Below, piece after piece: positions 1-10,614 of a DNA stretch of 64,000 bases. The stretch covers positions 21,285,989-21,349,988 of the forward strand of contig CM073537.1 in NCBI GenBank assembly GCA_037074615.1. Reading direction: 5' to 3'. This DNA is from Leucaena leucocephala. Its lineage: Eukaryota; Streptophyta; Magnoliopsida; Fabales; Fabaceae. The notes beneath the pieces were generated by a model that worked only from the letters and a program-made list of their open reading frames with translations, made no database searches and was not told the DNA's origin. Position 1 is the first letter of the stretch. The number at the start of each line of letters is the position of its first letter. The position numbers were made by a program, and so were the translations under genes.

Positions 1-1804
1 TGATCTCACGAACCAGTACTTGAAGAAGGGATTTTACTGCATAGGCTAGGAAATCCGAAAACTTCAAGTGCCCAAACCGTTCATCCCTCGGAACATAAAT
101 GTCCAGGCTAAGAAGAAACAATCTTCTCTCACTATTGGGATCTGCAGCCATGAAAAAGTTAGTTCACTAACTTGAACTGTTATTATATGTATGAGAAGAC
201 ATGAACTTAAATATAGTAAGTTTATTTGACAAACCTTTTTTAGTGGGTTTGCGACCAGTTCTTCCTCTACGAGGATAAGGAAACTTCTCGGAGCCTCCAA
301 GAACAGGACGTGCATATTCTGGGCCCTTGTCTGGGAATCCTAAATCGTTGTAGTAGGCATAGTCGTATACTCTGTCCCACTCCTTTAGTTCCCCTGAGCC
401 ATTTCCACGTAGGTTTGCCAGTTCTTCTTCCCTGAACTTGCGCAGTGGCTCAGGGGTTTCACAAGGAAGGTAGGTCTACACCACGAAGACATGAAAAAAA
501 AAAAAAAAGAAGTAAACTTGCAGATCGTTAAAGATGATTACTATTTTAATATTTTATTGGCTTCACATAACTTTCATTCCAGTTTCCAGGCAACTCGTTC
601 ATATTTTATGTAGCTTTTTTCTAAAAAAAAAATCGTGGATGACCTGGTAAGCCAATAGCTTTGGGAGATGATTCCACTTCAAATTATAAAACTATAATTT
701 AAAAAATAAAACAGAGAGAAGATCACGATGTAGTAGCACACACTATAAAAGTAATGACCTAAAATATATGATGACTCAGGCACGTGTTGTCTTTGCTGAC
801 AGAACAAGACCTTGAAGTTTCCACAGAGAAAAGTGAGCATGATGAAAATTGAAAAGAGGGAGTTATCATGGCCACATTGAACTTTTTAAAGTATAAGAAA
901 ATTCTTGAAAGTTTCCAGTGGCAGTGTTGTTCTGAACCTTTTATCATAAAATAATAGCAGCAGCAAACAGCCTATTCTAGATCTAACTATCACTTCATCC
1001 ATCATCTGCAAAATCTAAAAAGCAAGAGCGAAGAGAGAAAAGAAAATTACTTTGTTGGAGAAGAAGACACGAATATGCTTGTAGCGATTTGCAGGGTAAA
1101 CCCAGGAATTGCAGGCAAAATGCACAGGACCATGCCCGGGAATGTCCTCTAAGGTGAACGATTTGAGGTAAAACTGGCTGTGATGATGATTTCGAATTAT
1201 GAAGGCTCCAGGAATTCCCATGCTCTCATCCCAGTCCATTGTAACTGAGAATTCTGTGTCTGTTTTTGCCGTCACCGAGGATATGGTTGAAATCCAATTC
1301 TCCAAGTGAGTCACCTTCCCCAGCTTCCCTCTCAGCCCATTATCTAATAACATGCCAAAAAAAAGAAAACAGTGAAGAAACTAAAATTCAAATCAACACC
1401 ACCACATAAAGCATTCCAAAACTCCCCATCCTCAGTGATATGAATCTCTGTGTTGGTGAGTGAAGTGATTGATTCAGACCCTTTGCTTGTTGTTTACTCT
1501 TTCTCGTGATGCAACAGTTTAATGCGTATGAGCATGAGCAACAAGTGTAAGAAAGGCAGAGAGAAAGAGATCATGAGCGTGAGTTGACTTCACCTGGGTC
1601 AGGTTTAACAGCACTAATGAGCTGGATGGACACACCCTTGCCTAGCAATTCATTAACCCTGTCCAGAATTGAAGCTTTCATGTCATGGAAATCCAACACA
1701 CCCTTCTTCATCAGAACCACTTTCCCCTTTATCTTCCTGCTCCTCTCCTCCTCCTCTATATTCTTCCTTTTGTTCTTCATGCACAACATTTGATAGAAGC
1801 CCAT
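1..1804 (-). CDS. LOX: 9-lipoxygenase (linoleate 9S-LOX type), 5' part only
   Basis: Lipoxygenases add O2 to linoleic/linolenic acid to give hydroperoxides, the entry to oxylipins. Four exons join in phase on the minus strand: 1804-1594, 1343-1051, 475-235 and 141 to the window edge, giving about the first 295 residues. The protein starts MGFYQMLCMKNKRK and has no obvious plastid transit peptide, as in cytosolic 9-LOX. A PLAT/C2-like domain (about residues 55-165) includes NGLRGKLG, TEFSVTMDWDESMGIPGAF and NSWVYPANRYK. Then come the LOX hallmarks YLPCETPEPLRKFREEEL, EWDRVYDYAYYNDLG and YPRRGRTGRKPTK, then DPNSERR. The iron-binding histidines lie beyond the edge, so activity cannot be judged. 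All visible exons are open with GT-AG introns. The family is certain; the 9-LOX subclass is inferred from the N-terminus. Confidence 0.93.
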
Positions 1805-1845
1805 GATTTTCTCCAGCGCTCAGCAGAATAATATATCAGAATCTG

Positions 1846-1856
1846 CACATATATAG
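1846..1856 (-). promoter_or_regulatory. Possible TATA box of the lipoxygenase gene
   Basis: The motif CTATATATG, read on the minus strand, lies about 45 bp upstream of the LOX start codon. If used, the 5' leader would be very short. It is the only TATA-like element close to the start, but a more distal promoter beyond the TG microsatellite is equally possible. Confidence 0.25.
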
Positions 1857-1889
1857 TTGTAACGTGTTCATTAGAAATAGCAGTGTGGG

Positions 1890-1894
<5 letters not shown>

Positions 1895-1927
<33 letters not shown>
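1895..1927. repeat. (TG)n microsatellite
   Basis: About 16 uninterrupted TG units, roughly 90-120 bp upstream of the LOX start codon. It is likely length-polymorphic and sits in the probable promoter of that gene. Confidence 0.95.
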
Positions 1928-1930
<3 letters not shown>

Positions 1931-4280
1931 AAGACTAAGAAGAGGCAGTTTTGTGTGAACTTACGGTCCTCTATAGTTAGAAAGAAGCAAGTCTTCCAGT
2001 TCCAGATTTTAGAGTCTTGACCCCATGGTGATTGACGTCCTTTTTTTACTCATATTCACATTTGGCTCCTTCCTCGACATTTGTTTCGCAAAGGCAAATT
2101 AAAAAAGGCTAGAGGAGGGCAATTCGGTCTTAGTGCCTTGCGTCCAATCCTGCCCCGATTAGGCTATTAGATACACAGATTTAAAAAAGAAAAAAAAAAC
2201 TTGCGATTAAAACAGGAAATTAAAGAATGGAGGGTGGAGGGAGGGAGATTAAAAGCTTGGAATCCAATTAATGGGGTTTTCACCTTTATCCCTTCAGTGA
2301 TGGAGAATTAAAGGACCCGATTCCTTCATCTCTTGGGAGTAAATAGAGATTAGAACAGTTGGATTACTGTGTAAGGAACAAATTGAATAGAAGAATAAAG
2401 AAGTTGCATGTGGATGGCATTAGATTCGGATGCACGCTGTGTGAAGTTGATTATCTTATGATTCATGTGGCAAACATCTCGTTGAAGTCGCTGCTTTCCA
2501 TTAAACTAAGGCCTCATCAATTCAACCAGAGATCATGAAACAGAAGTGACTGCTTCATGGACCGGACACTTTAATAGTTTTTCCAAACGGAAAACGACAA
2601 TCAAAATGAAGAATCACCCAAACTTCCATGTTAAGGAACATATCTTCGGTAGAGGATTAGAAATTTGAACCAATCAGATAATGCCGCCTGGGTTTAGTTG
2701 CTTGGCTTGAGGAACCATCAATTTCATTGAGGGAAGGGAAGGAACAAATTAAAAATATCAATCCATGTACGACACACTTGCCATATACGATGCATGGGAT
2801 ATGGTTGAGCTTGGGTAAGGCAAGGACATGGCGAGAGGAAAACACGATTATGCCCTCGTCTTCGACAGGGTCCTTATCCTACAGTAAGGGGGTAACTGTT
2901 GGGAATGACCCACAGCGACTGGAACTCGTTATAACCACACAAAGAAGTAGCCGTTTTGACAAATTAAATCTCAAAATGTTGGCCTTGGTCTGGAAAGATT
3001 AATTAACCCACACTCAGTATGGTGTGAAATGTCAATTCCATCTCCGACAAATAATACATCAAAGGGTCACATTACGTGGGGACGACGACCCAAGTAAAGA
3101 TAGATTATCTATTATAGTCCCCTTGAAGCAGCATTAAGTCATACTCCTTAACCTTAATTACGCTCCATGATTTTTTAGCTTGCAAGTAATTAAGCCATTG
3201 AGCGTTTCGTAAAAAGGAGAAAAGAAAAGGCAATGATTCGATGTGATGAAGATGATAACCGCACTTGTACGTGGGAAGCAATGAATTTGTGGAGGAAGAA
3301 TTTGGTCTCTGGGTTAATGTACGAGATGATATGTTTAGTACTGGTTCTAAAAAGGTTAAGATATAAGTTCATAGAACGTTTATAGAGAATTTATGAGTTT
3401 ACTTACCAAATGAGCTCCTATAATAACATCAAGAATCAAATTTGTGTATTTGTAAGATAAATTCATTTTTTATTATTTGTACTAATTATGATTGGGATTC
3501 TTCATTTTTACTTTGCTTGGTCAAAGCATAATGTGCCATAACATAAGTGAACGTGGGGTTGTATGAGTGCAGTGGGCTTCATATGATTCTGATGGACTTG
3601 CTATTTTTTTTTTGGTACAAGACGAGGGCTAAAAAGTCCTAAATTGAAAGAACTTAATCTATGAAGAGATTAAATCTCAAACACTTTTTGACCATAATAG
3701 TTTTTAAATTAGTAGGACATGAATATAATATTTGTGTAACTGTTAAACCCTCTTTTGCCAAGACATCTGGCAATTGATTTTGATTCCTCAGAATATATTA
3801 TATTTTCAGCTCCCAAGATAAACTCATCATCTTCTGTATCTGTATAACTAAAAGATTATATTTATGGATTGTCAAATTCATTAACATATCAACAACATTC
3901 TTATCATCCGATTAAAATATAATCTTCTTAAATTTTAACTCTTTAAGTAAGTTGTAGACCTTTAAAAATTGTCTATTATTCAACTTCAATCATACTACAT
4001 AAACTGAGACCAGTCGACTTAGGCCTTCATTTCGTTCACGCCTGTAAGACAGCTCAAGTCATGCTTATCTAACTATTCTGGAGCCCACCCCAACAAAAGC
4101 AAAAAACAGATACTGAGAGGGGGAAGAGAGAAGGGGGAGGGGGGGGTGAGAGCATGTTCTATGGCCATTAATTTAGGGAACATTAAGACCATATACCCTC
4201 AGGGAGAAAGAATTGAAAGAGATATACCTTGAAATGTGTTGATAAGGGGGGCTCATATTCCGTTATTCCTTCCTTATTGG

Positions 4281-4311
<31 letters not shown>

Positions 4312-4593
4312 CGTAGTTTTTAAACGAAACACGTTGTTTGTATTGGCCAAACAAATTAGTGCTTCCATATATATGTAATTGTTTGATGCTGCGCTTTTAA
4401 CTTCTATAACTAATTTGCCATCTTTTAATACTAAAAGGCTACTTGGTCTAGAGTTCATTAGACTAAATAGACTATAAAATGAGTGAACTTGTATAATTAT
4501 ATTCAAATCCCAACTCTTTAAAAAATACTTATGATGAGAGATATCTTAATCATAAAAATAATATGATCTATAAAAACGGTTAGACACCGAGTA
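1928..4593. other. Intergenic region, LOX to KMS1, left part
   Basis: No gene recognised. Open frames here are short, lack family motifs and have no splice context. The stretch holds poly-A/T runs, a G-rich tract near 4119-4146 and a GA microsatellite at 4285-4311. Confidence 0.6.
4285..4311. repeat. (GA)n microsatellite
   Basis: About 13 GA units, ending in GC. Simple repeat in the spacer upstream of the LOX gene. Confidence 0.95.
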
Positions 4594-4812
4594 GTAAAAA
4601 AGACTACTTGGTACGAGGGATTTATAAAAAAATGGAAGGAAAAATTTTTATAAATAAAATTTAAAAAAATTGAAAATAATATTATATAAATTTAATGAAA
4701 AAAATATATAAGATAAGAAGTAAAAAAAAATAATTAAAAATTATTGACCTACTTCTTTAATTTTCTTAAATCAAACTCTTTTCTCCTCTCCCCGTACCAA
4801 ACAAGCCGTAAA
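4594..4812. mobile_element. Small MITE-like element with terminal inverted repeats
   Basis: The left end reads GACTACTTGGTACGAGGG and the reverse complement of the right end reads GGCTTGTTTGGTACGGGG. These imperfect inverted repeats match the ends of a common plant MITE type. The interior (about 4620-4780) is nearly pure A/T with no coding capacity. GTAAA at 4594-4598 and again at 4808-4812 may be the target duplication, but five bases within A-rich DNA are weak support. The superfamily is not assigned. Confidence 0.5.
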
Positions 4813-5629
4813 GGGCTATACAAAGGAGTGGTCAAATTTGTATATAATTAAGAAAGAGCACACATGGCATGCCTTGCCTAAGGGAGATGATGCGTTTGAT
4901 GTTGCAAGTCTTTGTTGCTTGGAAGGCAATTATTTTAGGACGCTTTCCGTTAATCTCTTCCCTAACACTTCACCTCTCCTTCCACCATCCACCCCCACAC
5001 CATTACGAAACGTATCTCTCCTCCTTCTCCTCTCCCAATACGCTCAAGTTTCTTCCTCCTTCTTTTTTACTTAGTCATTTCAAACAAGCAATATTCAATT
5101 TATTGATCAAATCATCATGAGGGTAAGCTTCCTGTGAATTTGAGACCAGCGCGTAACTACCCATGCATACTTCTGCGGCACGTGAAAATAAACACTCTAA
5201 AGTTGTGCTTCCCTTTGACTTGTTGCCTACTTATTGATTTAATTAATGGCCCGTATATCCAGGCATACAAGCGCGTCAACTAAACAGCCCCTTAATTTCT
5301 ATTTAATTAGATTTAATAATACTCCAACATTTAATTTTTCTAGCCAGCCATAATACTCAAATATCACTTTTAGCATTAGAGAGAGATGTCATATATATAT
5401 ATGAAGAAAGTAACGCTAGCTAACGCCAATATCTCGAGGAGATTGATTCCACATCCAAAAGGGGGAAGTGGACACTTGTGAAAAGTATGGAGGGACGAGA
5501 GAAAAAGGGGTTTCAAAGAAGTAGAATATATTCCGAGGAATAAAGAATGCCCCCTTCCGCACGATTGCTACTTTGAATCCATTTTGTTATAAAAGTTTAC
5601 AACTTTATGTTCTTACCTATGGCTTTTCA

Positions 5630-5765
5630 TTTTATTAAAACAAACAAACTTTTTCCATTATGTTTCAACTGAGATGGAATCGAACCCCTCTCTTTATCCT
5701 TGAGAGCCAAACACCCTAATCATCGTCACGTCTTAAATCTATCCAACTAAGCTAACTAATTATTC
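5630..5765 (-). mobile_element. tRNA-derived SINE relic (candidate)
   Basis: On the minus strand a Pol III box A (TAGCTTAGTTGG, 5754-5743) is followed about 56 nt later by a perfect box B (GGTTCGATTCC, 5686-5676), then an A/T-rich tail. The spacing is wider than in a tRNA gene and no acceptor stem pairs across the ends, so a tRNA-derived SINE fits better than a tRNA. No target duplication was identified and the outer limits are approximate. Confidence 0.45.
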
Positions 5766-6367
5766 ATCTATGTTGGATCCATGAATATTTTGATGATTCG
5801 TAATTCTTTTATAAAATTTATTTTATATGATCTAAATATTCCATAATTAATAAGAAATTAAAGTTAAATGTTTTTCCGCTAAAATTTTTAAAAAATAACG
5901 TGGGAACAGTTTCGTAATTGTTACGAATTTTTTCTCTAATTTATTTATTTATCGTCGCCGTGGCCATTATTTTCTGCTTCTTTTTTATTCTCCCAACTAA
6001 CAACAACGTTGGAGGTCGGATTGTCGAGTTGAGGATGACTCTGATTCTCCCATGTGAGAAACCATAAACGGTCCCAGATAAAATATTTTATAATATAGAA
6101 AACGAACAGAACAGCATTTTGTTTTGTCGCCGGTATCTCTACCTGAGACCCACACCTCAGAGAGACAGAGACCAAGCAGCAACGACTCCCCCACCGATCA
6201 GTCTGATTTTATTACTTTAGATCTGCAAATCTATATACAACTACTCGTAAAATCAATTACCTAATCACTGGATTTTCAAATATAGGAAAGCTGGTGAAGT
6301 TTCAAGAGGTAGCCCAGAAAACTAGATTGAGGGGATATTGTGCGGCCCAATGTTTTTAAATTTTAGT
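5766..6367. other. KMS1 upstream region
   Basis: AT-rich spacer followed by the probable 5' leader of KMS1 (roughly from 6190 on). No other gene seen. The transcription start cannot be placed from sequence alone. Confidence 0.4.
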
Positions 6368-6373
6368 ATGTGA
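6368..6373 (+). promoter_or_regulatory. Minimal AUG-stop upstream ORF abutting the KMS1 start
   Basis: ATG TGA at 6368-6373 is followed at once by the ATG of KMS1 at 6374, giving AUGUGAAUG in the transcript. A start codon directly followed by a stop is the smallest possible uORF. In Arabidopsis NIP5;1 an AUGUAA element of this kind stalls ribosomes in a boron-dependent way. Whether it acts here is inference and depends on the mRNA starting upstream of 6368. Confidence 0.5.
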
Positions 6374-9300
6374 ATGGTAATGGGGTCTGGAAGAAAAAAG
6401 GCTTCTTCTTCTCGACGAACTGCCATGTCGATCTCAGGCAAGTCGTTTAAATTTCCGTTCAATCTTTACCGTTATCTTTTTCTATTCTCCCTCGGTTTTG
6501 ATCTTCTGGGTTGATAAGTTTTCTTTTTTTTCCTTTTCTTTTTGCTATTGCTAATCGTCCATTTTTGAGGTGGTTTTTCTATGGTTGATTAATATTTGGT
6601 TTTGGAGAAGAAATTCTAGCCCTTGATATTTCAATCGGTTAAGATGGCTATACTTCTTCGTTTTTCACTTGCACTTCGAATGGACTGAAGGCTTTTGTTA
6701 GATTGAAGGGTGACGTACAATAGAAGAGGGTTTCAATACCCCGGTTTCCAGAGTTCTTATCAATTTTTAGTGCCTCACTTTTTGACCCATTTCGATGGTC
6801 TGATGATAGTCTCTTTTTTCTGAGGGAGTTACTGGGGATAGTATACGACACTGTAACCACGATTCCTTACTTATGTAAGGATTTTTCTACCGTGAAAGGA
6901 GACGAATTGTTCCAGCTTTTGATTCTGAGATGAAGGAGTGGCAAGTATGCAATGGAAGGGCCATTCATTTTCATGGAGTTGATCAACTTCTCCTCTAACT
7001 AGCATTGATTGGCTTCTCATAACCATCTCAATTTGTATTGGATAACTGGGGGATATTCATCTGGTATCCAGGTAGCCTTGACTGCCTGCTGAACGAGAAG
7101 TTAGCATTTAGGGTTAGTTTTCAGGATAGGGGCTTTGAAGTCCCATTGTCATATAAACCTCCTTTATGTATGAATTCTCACTTAGAACCTGGAAACTTGT
7201 TATCCTGTTGTGTGTGAGAGAGAGATTGCATAACCTATTTATTATTTTTAAGTTGTTTTTATTGCTTGAATTATCTGTATCTGCAAAACGTAGCTGATGA
7301 CTTTATAATTACTGAAATGTAGCCTTTTGGCATGTTAACATGGGGTTTTTCCCCCTTCTAGAGGTGGCAGGGGGTGCTGCTGACTGGGGGGAGCATTGCT
7401 GTTTATTCTTCTATTTGCAAATTTGTTTTGTTTGCTGCTTGGTATTGAGCCACTGCAGCATGTGCGAAATGATTCCCCCTTGCTTGTTGACTATACCATC
7501 TCCATGATCAATGCTTCCCCCGCCATTCTTGTGCTTTTTATCAAAATATATGCTTTCCTCTGTGACTTCTTGAATGATGGAAGAACATTATTTGGAATAC
7601 ACAACATTATTTGCATAATTGACAAACATTTATGTGTTGGATTCTTTAATAAATTCTCATTTTTATATTATATGTTAATTTGATTGGTTTTCCTTGTGAT
7701 TCAAAGAGAGATACATGTTCTTCCAAAGTAATGATATAATTTTATTTGTTTTGTTTTGTTTTGCAGGGCACCGTGAAATGCACCAGCAGGAGCTAGAAAA
7801 TATGACACTAGCTACACAACCCTTCAAAACAGTAAAATTTTTTACACTAGCTATAATAAAATATATGAAGCAGACAATATTATATTTGTTGGCAAAAGGT
7901 GGGCGGCTTATGCTTTTCAGTACCGTGGTGGGGGCTCTTGGCATAGTGCTGATGGCCATAGATGGTATTCATGAGAAGGTACTTGCACATATTCTATCAG
8001 TAGCTTGCGTAGTGCCTAAAATAGTTTCACTTGGCTCTTTAGAGGCTCTATGGGTGATGGCTTATTGTTTAATTTAGTTTTGACAATAATGAAATTCATA
8101 TATGTCCCTTTTGCTACTTTATTTACTGCTGTTTTATTTCTATTTGTTCCTCTGTTCATGTTATATACATTGATCCTTCAGATGCGTCTTATTCTTGCAG
8201 CATTTTGAGGAGATTGTGGAATACTTTCGCTTTGGATTGTGGTGGTTGGCCCTTGGGGTTGCATCTTCAATTGGTCTTGGTATGAAAAATATCCTTGAAC
8301 AAAATTCATTGATTCCCCTCTTCTGACAAGCATACCTGATTTTGTAGTTCATGGTTAAAAATAGATTTGATACTTAAGACAATGTTGGTATCTGCACTTG
8401 GCAAAACTTGCTTACAGTTTGTAGGATCAATACCAGCAAGGATGTGTCTGTCCTTTTGCTATCATCCTAGTCATAAGTTGCGTGCCCATGAATTTAAATT
8501 ATTGTCCTCTTATGTTCCTCTTTGTTGCAGGATCTGGTTTGCATACTTTTGTCCTATATTTGGGTCCTCACATAGCTTTGTTCACAATAAAAGCAATGCA
8601 ATGTGGTCGAGTTGATTTGAAAAGCGCTCCATATGATACGATACAATTAAAAAGAGGTCCTTCTTGGCTTGATAAAGAATGCTCCGAGTTTGGACCCCCA
8701 TTATTCCAGTCGACACACGGTTCACAGGTCCCACTAGGCAGCATTTTGTCTCAAGTTCAGGTGGAAGCTGTTCTATGGGGTGTGGGAACAGCTATTGGGG
8801 AGCTTCCCCCCTATTTTATCTCAAGAGCAGGTATTGTGAGCTTATTACCATTTCAAAATCTTCCCTTTGTTACACTGAATTATTGTGAAGTTGATGTAAT
8901 AATAATTACAAACATGCTTTAGAACAGATATGTATACTGTGGAAACAATCTATTTACATCTAACTTGTGTGATATATGAATGACACAACTGTTTTGGTTG
9001 AATTAATAAAGGATTATGCACATTAGGTAAAATGTGACTAACTTGTAAACGGATCAAAATGCTTTAGCTGTATTTGCAATTGGAGAGAAATGGAACCAGG
9101 ATTAAGGACTATTCTTCAGATAATATAGTTCCTGAGAACTATCGGATTTGGCATTAGTTATTATCACCCTCATGTCTCTTTAAGTTCGTGCAATACGTGC
9201 CATGGGGTTCATCCTAGGTTTTTTGAAATCTGATTAGTATGTCACATGACTGACTTTCAACATTGTATTTTCTTGCATCCTCCTTGGCCTGAAAATCTTC

Positions 9301-10614
9301 TTTAGTCATATGCTGCACTAAGGCCAAATTCATAATACTAGATGTGGCCCTTGGCGTTGCATGGAGTCTAAAGTGAGCCACTATTCATGACTTATGTATA
9401 GCGTGGCTTTCTATAGATTATATATATTGATATTGCTTATCTAGAAATTTCTGACTGACATTTGTTCTGTCTCAGTTACTGTGCTAATTTATTTGTATAA
9501 AACTGGGAATTTGATGTTTTGTTAATTAGTTTCTTTTTGAATTGATTCATGCATACTTAAAATAGTTGTCTTAGTGTAGCAAGCTTGTCTGGTAGCAAAT
9601 TGGATGCCATGGAAGAGTTAGATACGGAAGATGGAGGAATCATTGCCACACATCTGACTCAAATCAAGCGTTGGTTTCTTACACACTCGCAACATTTGAA
9701 CTTCTTCACCATCTTATTGCTTGCTTCGGTTAGTATGGACTTCATACTGAAGATAGAGGATGGCCTTTTTTCACTGAATACGCTTGGGCATATAGGACTA
9801 GCTTGACATATTGCTTAGTTCTTTGTGTTCCTTTCTTTCTGAAGTCATTATCTATGTTTGATCAACATGAAAATGCTGTTGACTGAAATTATGGTTCAGG
9901 TGCCAAATCCCCTATTTGACCTTGCTGGCATCATGTGTGGACAATTTGGGATTCCATTTTGGAAATTCTTTCTTGCAACCTTGACTGGAAAGGCACTTAT
10001 TAAAACTCATATACAGGTTTGCATTGCGAAGATAAGAAGTAGGATGTGATAGAATCATAAGAAAGGTCCCGTTTTGCCCCTCCCCTCCTCTTCTGTTTGA
10101 CTCTATTCTTCTTTTATGCAGACATTATTCATCATCTCAGTTTGCAATAATCAACTTCTTGACTGGATAGAGAATGAATTCGTCTGGGTTTTCAGCCATA
10201 TACCTGGTTTTGCTTCTGTCTTGCCTGCTGTGATTCCTAAACTCCACGCAGTTAAAGATAAGTATATGAAATCACGCCATGCAGTTTCCCCAAATATCCA
10301 GGTATCTACATGTGCTGAAATATTTTTCGTCTTTGTTTTCAGTGCCCTAATATTGAGTGGAAGTTTCAAATTCTAATTGCTTTAGTAGATATGTCTAAAT
10401 TTATTTTCCTGAAATCGTATCATTTCATGTCCAGGGGAAAAAGTGGGATTTGTCATTGGCTTCACTCTGGAACATTGTTGTGTGGCTGATGCTCATGAAC
10501 TTCTTTGTCAAGATAGTGAATGCAACTGCCCAGAACTACCTCAAGGGGCAACATGAGATGGAGGTAGCTGCAATAACAAAGAAATCTACGTCCACAGGTT
10601 CAGACACGCAATAA
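6374..10614 (+). CDS. KMS1: Vacuole membrane protein KMS1 (VMP1 / SNARE-associated family)
   Basis: KMS1 (KILLING ME SLOWLY 1) is the plant VMP1 homologue, an ER/early secretory membrane protein needed for ER and Golgi integrity. Eight exons join in phase: 6374-6437, 7767-7978, 8201-8279, 8531-8830, 9580-9728, 9900-10016, 10122-10301 and 10435-10614, giving 426 residues. Conserved blocks are FGLWWLALGVASSIGLGSGL, HTFVLYLGPHIALFTIKA, WGVGTAIGELPPYFISRA, HLNFFTILLLASVPNPLFD, LAGIMCGQFGIPFWKFFLAT and CNNQLLDWIENEF, most of them hydrophobic membrane segments. The C-terminus is a lysine-containing cytosolic-type tail. Intron 1 begins CAG|GCAAGT, a GC-AG intron; all others are GT-AG. ATG 6374 or 6380 could be used; both are in frame. 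Exon 1 is the least certain part because the N-terminus is poorly conserved; the rest is firm. Confidence 0.93.
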
